Positions 39,323-49,593 of a stretch of DNA of 64,000 nt are shown piece by piece. The number at the start of each line of letters is the position of its first letter. The first letter of the stretch is position 1. The DNA comes from Tidjanibacter sp. (GTDB lineage: Bacteria > Bacteroidota > Bacteroidia > Bacteroidales > Rikenellaceae). The DNA is taken from NCBI GenBank assembly GCA_017631375.1, contig JAGBTK010000030.1, forward strand, positions 1 through 64,000, read 5' to 3'. The notes beneath the pieces are model-generated. The model searched no databases, was not told the DNA's origin, and saw only the letters and a program-made list of their open reading frames with translations. The translations under genes and the position numbers were made by a program.

Positions 39323-40621
39323 CTACTGACGAGGTTGTGTTTGCTCAACTCTGATCTTGTCTGCTTTGCGCCCCTCCACGCTCTCTACCGAGAATCGTAT
39401 GTTGTGGAAAGTCATCTTGTCGCCTTTGCGCAGGAACTCGCGCTTGCGCTCCAGCATCATTCCGGCAACGGTCTCTGCTTGACCCTTGCAGTCGTCGAAT
39501 GTACCCTCCGAGAGTCCCAATACGCGTTCCAGATCGCCAATATGTGTCTTGCCCTCAAAGAGATAGATGCCATCGCCAAGTCTTTGGAAGAAGCTCTCAT
39601 CAATATCGCTCTCGTCAGAAATTTCACCTACGATCTCCTCCAAGATGTCCTCTAATGTGATAAGACCCACCGTCGAGCCATACTCATCGACAACAATTGC
39701 AACGTGCACCTTGCGACTGCGGAACTCCTCCAGCATATCACCCAACTTGCTGTGTTCGGGAGCGAAGTAGGCGGGGCGCAAGAGAGTGCTCCACTCGAAA
39801 CTGTCGTCGCGATTGATGTGGGGGATGAGGTCTTTTACATATAAGACACCCTCGATGTTGTCAAGCGTCTCGCGATAGACGGGGATGCGGGAGTAGCCTG
39901 AGTTGATGATTAGCTCTTTCACCCTGCTGAAATTCTCCTCTATGTTGAGTGCAGTGATATCCAGACGGGGGTGCATAATATCGTGGATCTCGCTGTTGGC
40001 AAGCTGAACAATACCTGTGAGCATCTGTCGCTCATCCTGATCGGTCTGCTCAGTCATTTCGAGAGCATCGGATAGCTCATCAACAGAGATATCAGCACGA
40101 TGGCCACGCTTTTCGGCGAGTCCCGACGAATATTTTACAAGAATAAAGGTCAGAGGTGTCAACACTTTGCGTGCGCCAACAATAGGCATAGCCATCATCG
40201 AGGCGAGTCGCTCGGGGTTGTAGTTGGCAAATACCTTAGGCATAATCTCGCCAAAGAGCAATAGCAGGAATGTTACCAGAACGGTCTTTATTGCAAATTC
40301 CCAACCTGTTGAGTAGAACTCGACAAGTCCATCAATGAGATTGTTGCAGAGGACAACAATACAGATGTTCACTAAGTTGTTAAGTACCAATATGGTAGCC
40401 AATAGGTGGTCCTTCTCGTCAAGAAGTTGGAGTACCGCTTTTGCTTTTGCCGACTCTTTATTTCTCAATCCCTCCAATTGGGCTGGCGAGAGCGAGAAGA
40501 ATGCGGTTTCGGAGCCCGAAGCCAATGCCGACATACATAGCAAGACGACAATGATGACCAACCACACCACCATCTGTGGGGTGAAGGCGAGAAATTGTGC
40601 TATCTGACAGAGTGTTATCAA
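39323..40621 (-). CDS. gldE: Gliding motility-associated protein GldE (CNNM/CorC family)
   Basis: This 432-residue membrane protein has a DUF21/CNNM transmembrane domain (about 1-190), a pair of CBS domains (about 200-330, with HPRLDITALNIEENFSR and VDEYGSTVGLITLEDILEEIVGEI) and a CorC_HlyC-type C-terminal domain. The family name comes from Flavobacterium gliding. In non-gliding Bacteroidales the protein persists and may relate to divalent cation transport or secretion. gldD, its usual partner, is not adjacent. It lies 25 bases after ftsZ, apparently on the same transcript. Confidence 0.88.
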   Translation of the reverse strand: MITLCQIAQFLAFTPQMVVWLVIIVVLLCMSALASGSETAFFSLSPAQLEGLRNKESAKAKAVLQLLDEKDHLLATILVLNNLVNICIVVLCNNLIDGLVEFYSTGWEFAIKTVLVTFLLLLFGEIMPKVFANYNPERLASMMAMPIVGARKVLTPLTFILVKYSSGLAEKRGHRADISVDELSDALEMTEQTDQDERQMLTGIVQLANSEIHDIMHPRLDITALNIEENFSRVKELIINSGYSRIPVYRETLDNIEGVLYVKDLIPHINRDDSFEWSTLLRPAYFAPEHSKLGDMLEEFRSRKVHVAIVVDEYGSTVGLITLEDILEEIVGEISDESDIDESFFQRLGDGIYLFEGKTHIGDLERVLGLSEGTFDDCKGQAETVAGMMLERKREFLRKGDKMTFHNIRFSVESVEGRKADKIRVEQTQPRQ

Positions 40622-40646
40622 TTCTAAACGGCTTTAGTTTGACTTA

Positions 40647-41960
40647 TCAGAAGAGGGTGCCCTCATTCTGAGGTGCCTGAGGCTCCTCGGGTTTGTTCTC
40701 TTGTGCCTGGGGCTGGAATACTACCTTGCCCTGCTTGCCACCACCGAGCAGATGCATACCGCGAGCCGAGTATGAGGGGCGTGCCGAGCACTTGTCGATA
40801 TCGTCAAAGCGGTCTTTGTGGCGCAGCTTCAAGACAGTTGCCTCAGTAGCAGGGGTCTTCATCGCCAACTTGGTTGCTACGGTATTCTTTGTCGAGGAGA
40901 GTGTGGGTGGCTCAGGCTGCTGCTGATGCTTGCCGATACTACCGGGAACTGTAGCCTCCGCAATATCGAAGCCTGTGGCAATAATAGTAATCTCTATCTC
41001 ATCGTCGAGATCGGTCTGTTCGCCCGCACCCCAGATGATAGTCGCGTCATTGCCATCGAAACTCTTACTTGCGCGCTTCTGAATCAGCGTGAGTGCCTCC
41101 TGTGCCTGGTCGAAACTTACCAGGTCGCCCGAGCTATATGAGAGGTTGAAGAGGATATTCTTCGCACCGCGTATATCCTGATGGTTGAGCAGAGGCGACG
41201 AGAGTGCCTGCTCCACAACCTGAGTAATCTTGTCCGAGCCGGTTGCCTTTGCCGAACCCATAAGTGCCATACCGCTATTCTGCATAACGGTCTTGACATC
41301 GGCAAAGTCGACATTGACAATGCCGTGACGAGTGATAAGCTCGGCAATACCCTTAGCCGCTGTTGCCAAGATATCGTCTGCCTTGCCAAAAGCCTCCTTG
41401 ATGGGGAGCGAACCGTATATTTTCTGTATGTTGTCGTTGCGGATAACCACCAGCGAGTCTACGTGCTGCTGCAACTCCTCCAAACCCTGACGCGCCTGAT
41501 TCTCGCGTACCTTACCCTCGATAAAGAAGGGGAGAGTTACAATACCCACAGTCAGGATACCCTTGTTGCGGGCTGCCTTTGCAATTACGGGTGCTGCACC
41601 TGTTCCGGTACCACCACCCAGACCGGCAGTGATAAAGAGCATCTTGATTCCCTCCTCCTCGAGACGAATCATTATCTCGTCGAGTGTCTCGAGTGCTGCC
41701 TGCTTGCCACGCTTGGGATCATTGCCTGCTCCCAGACCCTCGCCAAGCTGAATTTTGGTGTCGATGGGGCTGTTGTCGAGAGCCTGACGATCGGTGTTAC
41801 AAATCATAAACGATACACCCTTGATGCCGAGGTCGAACATATGGTTGACGGCATTGCCGCCTGCTCCACCTACACCCAGCACCATTATATAGGATTTCTG
41901 CTTACGCTCTACGCCTTTGATATCGGAAAGTATGCTTTCGTCTGTAAACATATTCATCAT
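40647..41960 (-). CDS. ftsZ: Cell division protein FtsZ
   Basis: This 437-residue tubulin homologue forms the division ring. The GTP-binding tubulin signature GLGGGTGTGAAPVIAK and the N-terminal LGVGGAGGNAVNHM are exact. The T7 loop region and helix H10 are complete to about residue 320. A variable tail follows, ending in ARPSYSARGMHLLGG and a Pro/Gln/Glu-rich stretch. It lies 39 bases after ftsA, the usual order. Confidence 0.98.
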   Translation of the reverse strand: MMNMFTDESILSDIKGVERKQKSYIMVLGVGGAGGNAVNHMFDLGIKGVSFMICNTDRQALDNSPIDTKIQLGEGLGAGNDPKRGKQAALETLDEIMIRLEEEGIKMLFITAGLGGGTGTGAAPVIAKAARNKGILTVGIVTLPFFIEGKVRENQARQGLEELQQHVDSLVVIRNDNIQKIYGSLPIKEAFGKADDILATAAKGIAELITRHGIVNVDFADVKTVMQNSGMALMGSAKATGSDKITQVVEQALSSPLLNHQDIRGAKNILFNLSYSSGDLVSFDQAQEALTLIQKRASKSFDGNDATIIWGAGEQTDLDDEIEITIIATGFDIAEATVPGSIGKHQQQPEPPTLSSTKNTVATKLAMKTPATEATVLKLRHKDRFDDIDKCSARPSYSARGMHLLGGGKQGKVVFQPQAQENKPEEPQAPQNEGTLF

Positions 41961-41999
41961 TGTCTGCCTCTTTTTAGTTTATAAAAAGAATCCTCCGAA

Positions 42000-43484
42000 T
42001 TAGTTGAACGACTCGTCATCGTCGTCAATCACCCCAAAGAGTTGGTTGAAGATCTCACTGATCTTGCGTTTCAGATTGCTCTCACCGCCCTCCTCATTGT
42101 TGGTGTTTTTCTTCTTTTTATCTCTCTTTTTGCGCTCCTTAGGTTCTTTGCGAGGTTTGCGCTTTGTGTTGCTAGAGCTCTCCTCGAAGAAACTATCCTC
42201 CTCGTAGCTGTCCTCCTGCTCACTGTCGGTGAAGTCGGGGTTCTGCACCTCTACAGGATTGTTGGTTTTTGCCGTGTAAGAGAAACCCTCGTTATCTGTA
42301 CTCTTCTGCTGGCTCTGCGCTGCGAGCAGCTCAGGGTTCTGAGCCATCAGCAATACACCTGTTGCAGTTGCCAGACGGGGATCGCTGACAAACTCTTTGC
42401 TCTCGTCACTGATGTTGAAATCTGCCGAAGCCAGACGAACATCATAGCCTGTGCGCTCCTCAAAGAGAGTGTCGATACCTTTAAGCAACGAGCCGCCACC
42501 AGTCAGTACGATACCCGATGCCACCTTCTCTGCCATACCTGCATCCTTGATCTCTCCAATCACATACTCGATGATATCGAGTACGCGTGCCTCGATAATG
42601 GTGCTAAGGTCACGGAAGGTGATCTGTTTTACCTCGTGCTTGGTACGGCCGGGGATATTGATTGTCTTGTTGATCAGATTGTCGGGAATTGCACTTGCCA
42701 CAGCGTAGCCGTGAGCAACTTTCAGATCCTCAATGTGGAGATCGGGAATAGAAGCCGAACGGATATCCTTGTTAATCACATTCATACCCATAGGAATCAC
42801 TGCCACATGGCGCAATACATTGTAGCTCCAAATGCAGACCGAGGTAGTACCTGCACCCAGATCGACAACTACAACGCCTAACTCCTTCTCATCCTCGGTA
42901 GCCACTGCCAGCGACGAAGCCAAGGGGGCAGCAAAGAGCCCCTTGCGGCGAATGCCCACACGGTCAAACACCTTCTGGTTGCGGTCTATGGAACTCTTGT
43001 TGGCAACGATGAAGTTAAAGGTAGCACCGAGCTGACGACCAAAGCGACCGATAGGTGAGGTGGTCTGCTCGTGGTTGTCGATGGTGTAGGATTGCGGGAT
43101 GCGCTCCATAATCACCATACTCTCCTCAGGAGGCTGTACATTGTCCATATTGTCTTTGAGCTTACGCACATCCTCCTCCCTAACTTCGCCGTCGTTGCCG
43201 ACATAGACAAAGTAGGAGCTTGTTGCCGATTGGATGTGTTGACCCGATATGGAGGCGTAGGCCTCGTCAATGTTGATACCTAAACGCTGCTCTGTCTCGT
43301 TGAGAGTGGTGCGGAGCGTTTTGGTTACATTCTCAATGTTGGAAATCTCACCCTTAACCACGCCATCGTTCAGTGGTTTGAGTGCTACATCCACAACATT
43401 AAGCTTGCCATCGGCATCTTTGGTGCCGACCGCCACAACAATATCGCTACATCCTAAATCAATCGCTACCGTGTACTTACTCAT
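42000..43484 (-). CDS. ftsA: Cell division protein FtsA
   Basis: This 494-residue actin-like ATPase tethers FtsZ to the membrane. The phosphate-1 motif is VAIDLGCSDIVVAVG at 5-19, phosphate-2 is VVVDLGAGTTSVCIW near 205, and the adenosine motif is GIVLTGGGSLLKGID. After about residue 400 a disordered acidic region and then a Lys/Arg-rich block precede the membrane-targeting helix KRKISEIFNQLFGVI. The start codon overlaps ftsQ by eight bases. Confidence 0.97.
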   Translation of the reverse strand: MSKYTVAIDLGCSDIVVAVGTKDADGKLNVVDVALKPLNDGVVKGEISNIENVTKTLRTTLNETEQRLGINIDEAYASISGQHIQSATSSYFVYVGNDGEVREEDVRKLKDNMDNVQPPEESMVIMERIPQSYTIDNHEQTTSPIGRFGRQLGATFNFIVANKSSIDRNQKVFDRVGIRRKGLFAAPLASSLAVATEDEKELGVVVVDLGAGTTSVCIWSYNVLRHVAVIPMGMNVINKDIRSASIPDLHIEDLKVAHGYAVASAIPDNLINKTINIPGRTKHEVKQITFRDLSTIIEARVLDIIEYVIGEIKDAGMAEKVASGIVLTGGGSLLKGIDTLFEERTGYDVRLASADFNISDESKEFVSDPRLATATGVLLMAQNPELLAAQSQQKSTDNEGFSYTAKTNNPVEVQNPDFTDSEQEDSYEEDSFFEESSSNTKRKPRKEPKERKKRDKKKKNTNNEEGGESNLKRKISEIFNQLFGVIDDDDESFN

Positions 43485-44337
43485 TTTTCGTTCTCCTTAT
43501 AATTACCTCGTTATCATATTCAATATCTATCACCTCAGCAGTTAGCCAACCCTCCTCTTCGGCCGTTGTCTGGTAGAAGTGGTAGAGTTTGCGCAATTTG
43601 CTTTGGTAGTTGTCGAGTTTGCCAAGTTTTATAATATGGCTACCCACACGGGGTACAAGTTCGATGCGTGGCTCTCTAAAGTCCGCATTATCAGATGCTT
43701 GCGCTCCGTCTGTAAGGTTAATTTGCACAATTTGTGCTCTCCAAAAGGGTATATGCTCGATATATTCTACAAAATTAATCAGTTTACAAAGAAATAAATA
43801 GTTTTTATCGCTCTTTTTTTCATTATCTTCCACAAATTTTTCCAAGTTGCCACGGAAGTCATTGGGGAAGGGGAGTGGCAGTGTGCCCGTGATTATCGGA
43901 ACATACTGTGCCGCACCCGTAACAATAGGCTCAACATATCGGTTATCTGTTAAATAGAACTGAGCCCCCGCATCACTCGCCACTCGCAGAATGGGGTGGC
44001 GCTGTGCAACCTCAATGTGCATAGTACGGGAGAAGTCCAGATATGTATTGCTCTGACTCACAAAGTTGTGCGAGGCAACCATATCATTCACCTCGCGGGT
44101 GTCAATACTGTCATAGAGCTTGCCGACAGGGTTCATACCGGCCGTGTCAATCCACCCCGCAACTTCGCTTGCGGAGAGTATCTCCACCTGGTCGCGGTTG
44201 GTAATCTCCACCTCTACCGAAGAGATCCTCAACAACTTGTGGTGTTCATCGGTAAGACGCCACGCCCAGATGATATAGGCGACAATACCACTCCACACCA
44301 CCAGGGCCAACACTATTGACAATACTTTCTTCCACAT
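43477..44337 (-). CDS. ftsQ: Cell division protein FtsQ
   Basis: This 286-residue single-pass membrane protein has a short cytoplasmic start, a membrane helix at about 5-27 (VLSIVLALVVWSGIVAYIIW) and a periplasmic part of the FtsQ/DivIB type. FtsQ links early and late division proteins. The call rests largely on position between murC and ftsA plus topology, since FtsQ sequences diverge strongly. It overlaps ftsA by eight bases and follows murC by 33 bases. Confidence 0.85.
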   Translation of the reverse strand: MWKKVLSIVLALVVWSGIVAYIIWAWRLTDEHHKLLRISSVEVEITNRDQVEILSASEVAGWIDTAGMNPVGKLYDSIDTREVNDMVASHNFVSQSNTYLDFSRTMHIEVAQRHPILRVASDAGAQFYLTDNRYVEPIVTGAAQYVPIITGTLPLPFPNDFRGNLEKFVEDNEKKSDKNYLFLCKLINFVEYIEHIPFWRAQIVQINLTDGAQASDNADFREPRIELVPRVGSHIIKLGKLDNYQSKLRKLYHFYQTTAEEEGWLTAEVIDIEYDNEVIIRRTKNE

Positions 44338-44370
44338 CTTCTTATAACTCTCGTTTTGAGTAGTTTATGT

Positions 44371-45768
44371 TTACTCTTTCTTTGCTACGATTATGCGTTC
44401 CTCTCGCTCGGCAAGTCGGGTTGCAATATCGGCACAATGCTGGTCGATATCGCCCGCACCAAAACTAACCACCACATCGACCTGCGACGCTCCAATCTCC
44501 TGTGCAATGCGCTCCTTGGCTATAATACGGTGAGGCACAGTGACAAGTTCGGCAATCATCTCCGAGCCGACACCCTCGATAGGCAATTCGCGAGCGGGGT
44601 AGATGGGGAGGAGTATCACCTCATCGGCAAGCGAGAGTGCCTCGGCAAACTCCCTATAAAAATCACGCGTACGCGTATAAAGGTGGGGCTGGAAGATCGC
44701 TGTCAGTTTGCGCTTGGGCTCCGAGAAGATTTCGCGTAGCGAAGTGATCGTTGCACGAAGCTCTTCGGGGTGGTGTGCATAATCGTCGATATATACGGTG
44801 TTGGGGGTGTTGATATAACACTCCATACGACGCTTTACGCCACAGAACTCTTCGAGTGCCTTGCGCAGCTTCTCCTCATCCACCTCGCCTGCTGCCCAGA
44901 CTGCTGCTACTGCCGCAATGCAGTTCTCGACATTTACCTTACCCACAATTCCCAATTTGCAATCGGCGATTGTGCGGTCGGGGCAGACGATATCAAATAT
45001 ATAGCGACCATCAGGGCAAAGGCGGAGATTTGTAGCATAAAAGTCGGCCTCGCTCTCAACAGCATATCTATATATACGAATCTCGGGATTGTCAATCTCA
45101 ACCTCAACGCCTTTCTTTATAATGAGTGCACCGCAGGGCTGAATCTGTCGGATAAACTGAGCAAAAGCCTCGCGCAGATTCTCTAGCGTGCCATAGATGT
45201 CGAGGTGGTCGGCGTCGGTAGCCGTCACCACAGCCACATTGGGTGACAGACGCAGGAATGAGCGGTCGTACTCATCTGCCTCTACGGCAAATCTCTCGCC
45301 ACTACCCAATACCAGATTGCTCTCAAAGTTGCGCGAGATGCCTCCCAAAAAGGCGTTACCCCCGCCTGTCAGACAATGGTTGAGCCACGCTACCATTGTT
45401 GTAGTTGAGGTCTTGCCGTGAGTGCCCGCCACTGCCATAACATACTTACCTACTGAGAGATGTCCCAGAATCTCCGAGCGTTTGACAACCTCAAATCCCT
45501 CCGAGCGGAACCAACACAGTTCGCTATGGTCGGCAGGGATTGCGGGAGTATATACAACAAATGTACTCTCCTTGTCGCGGAACGCCTCACCGATTGCCTC
45601 TACCGAGTCGTGATAGTGGACCTCTGCACCCTCTGCCTCCAATCTCTCGGTGAGTGGCGTGCGTGTGCGGTCGTAGCCGGCCACAGCGTAGCCCTCGTGC
45701 ATAAAGTAGCGGGCAAGTGCGCTCATACCAATACCGCCAATACCGACAAAATATACATTTTTAGCCAT
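44371..45768 (-). CDS. murC: UDP-N-acetylmuramate--L-alanine ligase
   Basis: This 465-residue enzyme adds the first amino acid to UDP-MurNAc. The N-terminal Rossmann motif is FVGIGGIGMSALARYF, the ATP loop is GTHGKTSTTTM, and VYIDDYAHHPEEL is the MurC signature. It follows murG by 51 bases. The order murG-murC-ftsQ-ftsA-ftsZ is typical of Bacteroidota. Confidence 0.97.
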   Translation of the reverse strand: MAKNVYFVGIGGIGMSALARYFMHEGYAVAGYDRTRTPLTERLEAEGAEVHYHDSVEAIGEAFRDKESTFVVYTPAIPADHSELCWFRSEGFEVVKRSEILGHLSVGKYVMAVAGTHGKTSTTTMVAWLNHCLTGGGNAFLGGISRNFESNLVLGSGERFAVEADEYDRSFLRLSPNVAVVTATDADHLDIYGTLENLREAFAQFIRQIQPCGALIIKKGVEVEIDNPEIRIYRYAVESEADFYATNLRLCPDGRYIFDIVCPDRTIADCKLGIVGKVNVENCIAAVAAVWAAGEVDEEKLRKALEEFCGVKRRMECYINTPNTVYIDDYAHHPEELRATITSLREIFSEPKRKLTAIFQPHLYTRTRDFYREFAEALSLADEVILLPIYPARELPIEGVGSEMIAELVTVPHRIIAKERIAQEIGASQVDVVVSFGAGDIDQHCADIATRLAEREERIIVAKKE

Positions 45769-45819
45769 TTTGCTCTTCTTTCTAATTTTAGGTTTCCTCT
45801 TGTTTTACTTCTCGTCGGC

Positions 45820-46923
45820 TTACTTTTCAAGTAACTCGATGATCAACTTTGCTACTCTGTCTGCCGAGTCGGCAATAGCCAGCGAGCCGATATTTTTGCT
45901 CAATATCTCCAACTGCTCCTTGTCTGCTACAAGTGCCTCTGCCTCAGCCATAACTCTTGCTACAGCCTCGCTGTCGGGTACGAGAAGTGCTGCACCCTTG
46001 TCTGCCAGAGCCTTTGCGTTCTTGGTTTGGTGATCTTCTGCCACATTGGGCGAGGGGACAAAAATTGTCGGTTTGCCCACCAGACACAGCTCCGACACCG
46101 TACAAGCACCCGAGCGCGATATCACCACATCGGCAGCAGCGTAGGCGTAATCCATACGGTCGATAAAGGCTCCGCGCCAGATACCCTCCGCACTCTTATC
46201 CGCCATAAAGGCAGCCATCTCTTTGTCGTAATACTTACCGTTCTGCCATATTACCTGCACACTGCGCTCGGTGGGGTGGGTAGTTATCCAATCCTTCATC
46301 ACCTCGTTGAGCGTGCGTGTGCCGAGCGAGCCACCTACAACCAGAATGGTAGGCACACCCTCCTTCAGACCAAAGTGGGCAAGTGCCTCTTTGCGGTCGG
46401 TGTTGCCGTCAAAACGGCCTCTTAGTGGGTTACCCGTCATTACAATGTTCTGTTCGGGGAAAAATCTACCCATATCGTCGTAAGCCACACAAATTTTGCG
46501 TGCGCGGCGTGAGAGAATCTTGTTCGTCAGACCTGCATACGAATTCTGCTCCTGAATCAGTGTAGGCACTCCCATACGCTGTGCCGACCAGAGAAGAGGT
46601 GCGCTTGCATAACCACCAAAGCCGGCCGCTACATCTGCACCAAACTCCTTTATCGTCTGGCGAGCCTTGCGCACCGAGCGCACTACCTTAACAGGCAGCG
46701 ACAGATTGCGCAACACCTCCTTGCGGTGAAGTCCTGCTACGGGCAGGCCTACGATTTTATAGCCAAGTGCGGGAATCTTCTCCATCTCCATCTTCCCCTC
46801 TGCACCCACAAAGAGTATCTCCACCTTGTCACCCAATTGTCGGGTAAGTGCCTCGGCAACTGCCACAGCGGGATAGATGTGTCCGCCTGTGCCGCCTCCG
46901 CTAAGTATTACTCTCTTTTTCAT
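45820..46923 (-). CDS. murG: Lipid I N-acetylglucosaminyltransferase MurG
   Basis: This 367-residue GT-B transferase converts lipid I to lipid II at the inner membrane face. SGGGTGGHIYPAVAVAE is at the N-terminus, GGYASAPLLW is near 105, VVGGSLGTRTLN is in the linker region, and SRSGACTVSELCLVGKPTIFVPSPNVAEDHQ is the donor site. It lies two bases after ftsW. Confidence 0.97.
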   Translation of the reverse strand: MKKRVILSGGGTGGHIYPAVAVAEALTRQLGDKVEILFVGAEGKMEMEKIPALGYKIVGLPVAGLHRKEVLRNLSLPVKVVRSVRKARQTIKEFGADVAAGFGGYASAPLLWSAQRMGVPTLIQEQNSYAGLTNKILSRRARKICVAYDDMGRFFPEQNIVMTGNPLRGRFDGNTDRKEALAHFGLKEGVPTILVVGGSLGTRTLNEVMKDWITTHPTERSVQVIWQNGKYYDKEMAAFMADKSAEGIWRGAFIDRMDYAYAAADVVISRSGACTVSELCLVGKPTIFVPSPNVAEDHQTKNAKALADKGAALLVPDSEAVARVMAEAEALVADKEQLEILSKNIGSLAIADSADRVAKLIIELLEK

Positions 46924-46925
46924 AA

Positions 46926-48245
46926 CTATATCTTTGTTTTATTGTTTTCCAAAAGCGACTCATCTTTCGGACGGTCGTGTGTCTTGGTCTCGGTCTGTCG
47001 GCTGATGTTGAGTATCATACCGATAGATATGAGGGTGAATAGCAGTGATGTACCACCCTTGCTGATTAGCGGCAATTGCTGACCTGTCAGCGGGAACAGA
47101 GCCACCGAAACCATCATATGCATAAAGGCCTGCAGTGTGATAATCATCGATAAACCCAACACCACAAGGCAGGGGAAAGCTGTTCCGCAACGCTGGAATA
47201 TCTGTATCGAGCGGTAGAATAGTATCAAGAACAGCATCATCACCACCAGACCTCCCAACAATCCATACTCCTCTATCAGAAAGGCATAGACCATATCGCT
47301 CTCAGCCTCCTGCAACAACGAACGATGGGTACTCATACCCGGACCTTTGCCAAATATACCACCTGTAGCTATCGACATCTTTGCGTTAGTTGCCTGCTCG
47401 CTCTCCTTGGGGTTATAGTAGTAGGGCAAGCCGTCGCTCTCAACCACCACATACTCCTTGAACATATTTGGTTGCAGACCCGACAGACGGCTCTTACCCG
47501 TGTCGTCGCGATCGCTAAGCAGTGTGAAGGCCAATACACCCGCAATGCAGTAGAGCAGACCGAGTCGCCCCAGATCCTTCATCTGCATACGCCCGATAAA
47601 GAGCATAACCAGACACGAGAGAGCGATAATCAGTGTGGTAGAGTTACTTGTTTTGAGTGTCACCAGACAGGCAATCGCCATAGGTGCCAGCAGTGGTAGT
47701 GTGTGGTCAACTATGGTGTTGATATCCTTGCGCTTGGGGTCTTTGAACCATCGCCAAATAAAGAGGCTGGGCATCATTTGCGTTGTGTCAATTATCTTCT
47801 GACGCCTTGCAAGTGCATCTGCCAACATCAACACCACCATAATTTTCAGTAACTCGAATGGCTGAAATTCAAAGCCGAACAATGGCAGGCTTCGCTTTAC
47901 GCCACCAACCTCCGTACCCCATATAAGCATCGCAATAGTCAGTCCGAGCGATAGAAGATAGCCGGCCTTGATCAGATGACGATACCATTGGTAGCGGATG
48001 AACGATACACCAAAGAGCACAACAAGACCACCACCCACCATCTTCAATTGATCAATGAGCTGGTCGGTTGAGGAGAGTCGCTCCTTATATGCAAGGGCAG
48101 AGTATGCTACAAAGACGGAGAATACCAACATAATCACCGTCACAGCCCACACAGCCTTATCGCCTCCAAATATGCGATTCAGCACCCTGCGTGCGCCACT
48201 GCGAATCTCGCCCAGACTCGTTATCTCGCTCGAATGGTTATCCAT
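46926..48245 (-). CDS. ftsW: SEDS-family peptidoglycan polymerase FtsW
   Basis: This 439-residue polytopic protein polymerises septal glycan strands with FtsI. The SEDS signature is seen in FQPFELLKIMVVLMLAD near 130, MVYAFLIEEYGLLGGLVVM near 335, and FPLTGQQLPLISKGGTSLLF near 395. The start overlaps the end of murD by eight bases. A longer than usual loop (about 255-320) lies between helices. Confidence 0.95.
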   Translation of the reverse strand: MDNHSSEITSLGEIRSGARRVLNRIFGGDKAVWAVTVIMLVFSVFVAYSALAYKERLSSTDQLIDQLKMVGGGLVVLFGVSFIRYQWYRHLIKAGYLLSLGLTIAMLIWGTEVGGVKRSLPLFGFEFQPFELLKIMVVLMLADALARRQKIIDTTQMMPSLFIWRWFKDPKRKDINTIVDHTLPLLAPMAIACLVTLKTSNSTTLIIALSCLVMLFIGRMQMKDLGRLGLLYCIAGVLAFTLLSDRDDTGKSRLSGLQPNMFKEYVVVESDGLPYYYNPKESEQATNAKMSIATGGIFGKGPGMSTHRSLLQEAESDMVYAFLIEEYGLLGGLVVMMLFLILFYRSIQIFQRCGTAFPCLVVLGLSMIITLQAFMHMMVSVALFPLTGQQLPLISKGGTSLLFTLISIGMILNISRQTETKTHDRPKDESLLENNKTKI

Positions 48246-49569
48246 TGTTCTGTATCTTTTTTACATACTCCTTAAATTGTCGGCCTCGATCCTCGTAATT
48301 CTTGAAGAGGTCGAAACTTGCACAGGCGGGTGAGAGCAGTACCGTGTAGCCCTCCTTAGCCACTGAGCGGCACACCTTCATCGCCTCGTCAAGCGAATTG
48401 GTGGGATATACAGGCACTACACCTCGGAAACTCTCAACCAATCTCTCATTGTTCAGACCCATACAAACCAGAGCCTTTACCTTCTCGTAAACCAACTCTT
48501 TCAACGGCTCGTAGTCGTTACCCTTATCTGTTCCGCCTGCAATCCAGATTGTCGGACGAGTCATACTGCCCAACGCATACCACACCGAATCTACATTAGT
48601 GGCCTTTGAGTCGTTTATGTACTCAACACCATCCACCACTCCCGCAGGCTCCAGACGGTGTTCTACACCCTCAAAGGAGTAAAGCGAGGATAGGATACTC
48701 TCGGCAGGTACGCCTGCTGCCATAGCAGCCAACGATGCTGCCATAGCGTTATACATATTGTGTAAGCCCTTTATTTGCAGTTTGTTGCTGTTGATCTCCA
48801 GCTCTTTATCACCGAGCGAGAGGCGGATGATACCATCCTCGCCCACCATATCCTTGCTGAAAGGGAGTCGTGTTACCTCGGCAGCGTGCGCATCCAGACG
48901 CGAGGAGATATTCTTATCGTCAGCCATAAAGACAAACTTTTGCTCCGAAGTCTGGTTGCGTGCAATGCGCATCTTGCTCGCGGCATAGTCCTCAAACTTG
49001 TAGTTGTAGCGGTCGAGGTGGTCGGGAGTGATGTTCATCAGCACACTAATATCTGCTCTGAAATCGAACATACCATCGAGTTGGAAGCTGCTTAACTCCA
49101 ATACATACCAATCCTTATCTTCGGTTGCTACGCTCAGAGCGAAGCTCTTTCCGATGTTACCGCCAAGCCCCACATTGAATCCTGCATCTTCGAGAATTTT
49201 GTGGGTGAGTGTGGTGGTTGTGGTCTTGCCATTTGAGCCTGTTATGCAGAGAGTGCGAGCCGAAGTGTAACGACCTGCAAACTCAATCTCGGAGATTATC
49301 TCCTTGCCGGCCTCACGCAGAGCCTTGATGACAGCCACCTTGTCGGGAATACCAGGGCTCTTAATCACAAGATCGGCCTCCAAAATTCTCTCCATAGTGT
49401 GGCCACCCTCCTCGAAGTGGATGCCCTCACGGGTGAGCATATCTGCATATTTTGCAGTCAGGCGCGACGAGTCGGAGAGGAATACCTCAAAACCCTTTCT
49501 CTGTCCAAGGATTGCCGAGCCAACACCGCTCTCTCCACCGCCAAGCACTACTAATTTCTTCATTTCCAT
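48238..49569 (-). CDS. murD: UDP-N-acetylmuramoylalanine--D-glutamate ligase
   Basis: This 443-residue ligase adds D-glutamate to the growing stem peptide. The N-terminal VVLGGGESGVGSAIL, the ATP loop TGSNGKTTTTTLTHKIL, the ELSSFQLDGM motif and NDSKATNVDSVWYAL are characteristic. It lies between mraY (24 bases upstream) and ftsW (8-base overlap). Confidence 0.97.
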   Translation of the reverse strand: MEMKKLVVLGGGESGVGSAILGQRKGFEVFLSDSSRLTAKYADMLTREGIHFEEGGHTMERILEADLVIKSPGIPDKVAVIKALREAGKEIISEIEFAGRYTSARTLCITGSNGKTTTTTLTHKILEDAGFNVGLGGNIGKSFALSVATEDKDWYVLELSSFQLDGMFDFRADISVLMNITPDHLDRYNYKFEDYAASKMRIARNQTSEQKFVFMADDKNISSRLDAHAAEVTRLPFSKDMVGEDGIIRLSLGDKELEINSNKLQIKGLHNMYNAMAASLAAMAAGVPAESILSSLYSFEGVEHRLEPAGVVDGVEYINDSKATNVDSVWYALGSMTRPTIWIAGGTDKGNDYEPLKELVYEKVKALVCMGLNNERLVESFRGVVPVYPTNSLDEAMKVCRSVAKEGYTVLLSPACASFDLFKNYEDRGRQFKEYVKKIQNNG

Positions 49570-49593
49570 AATTTTACCTTTATATGGCTTGGA

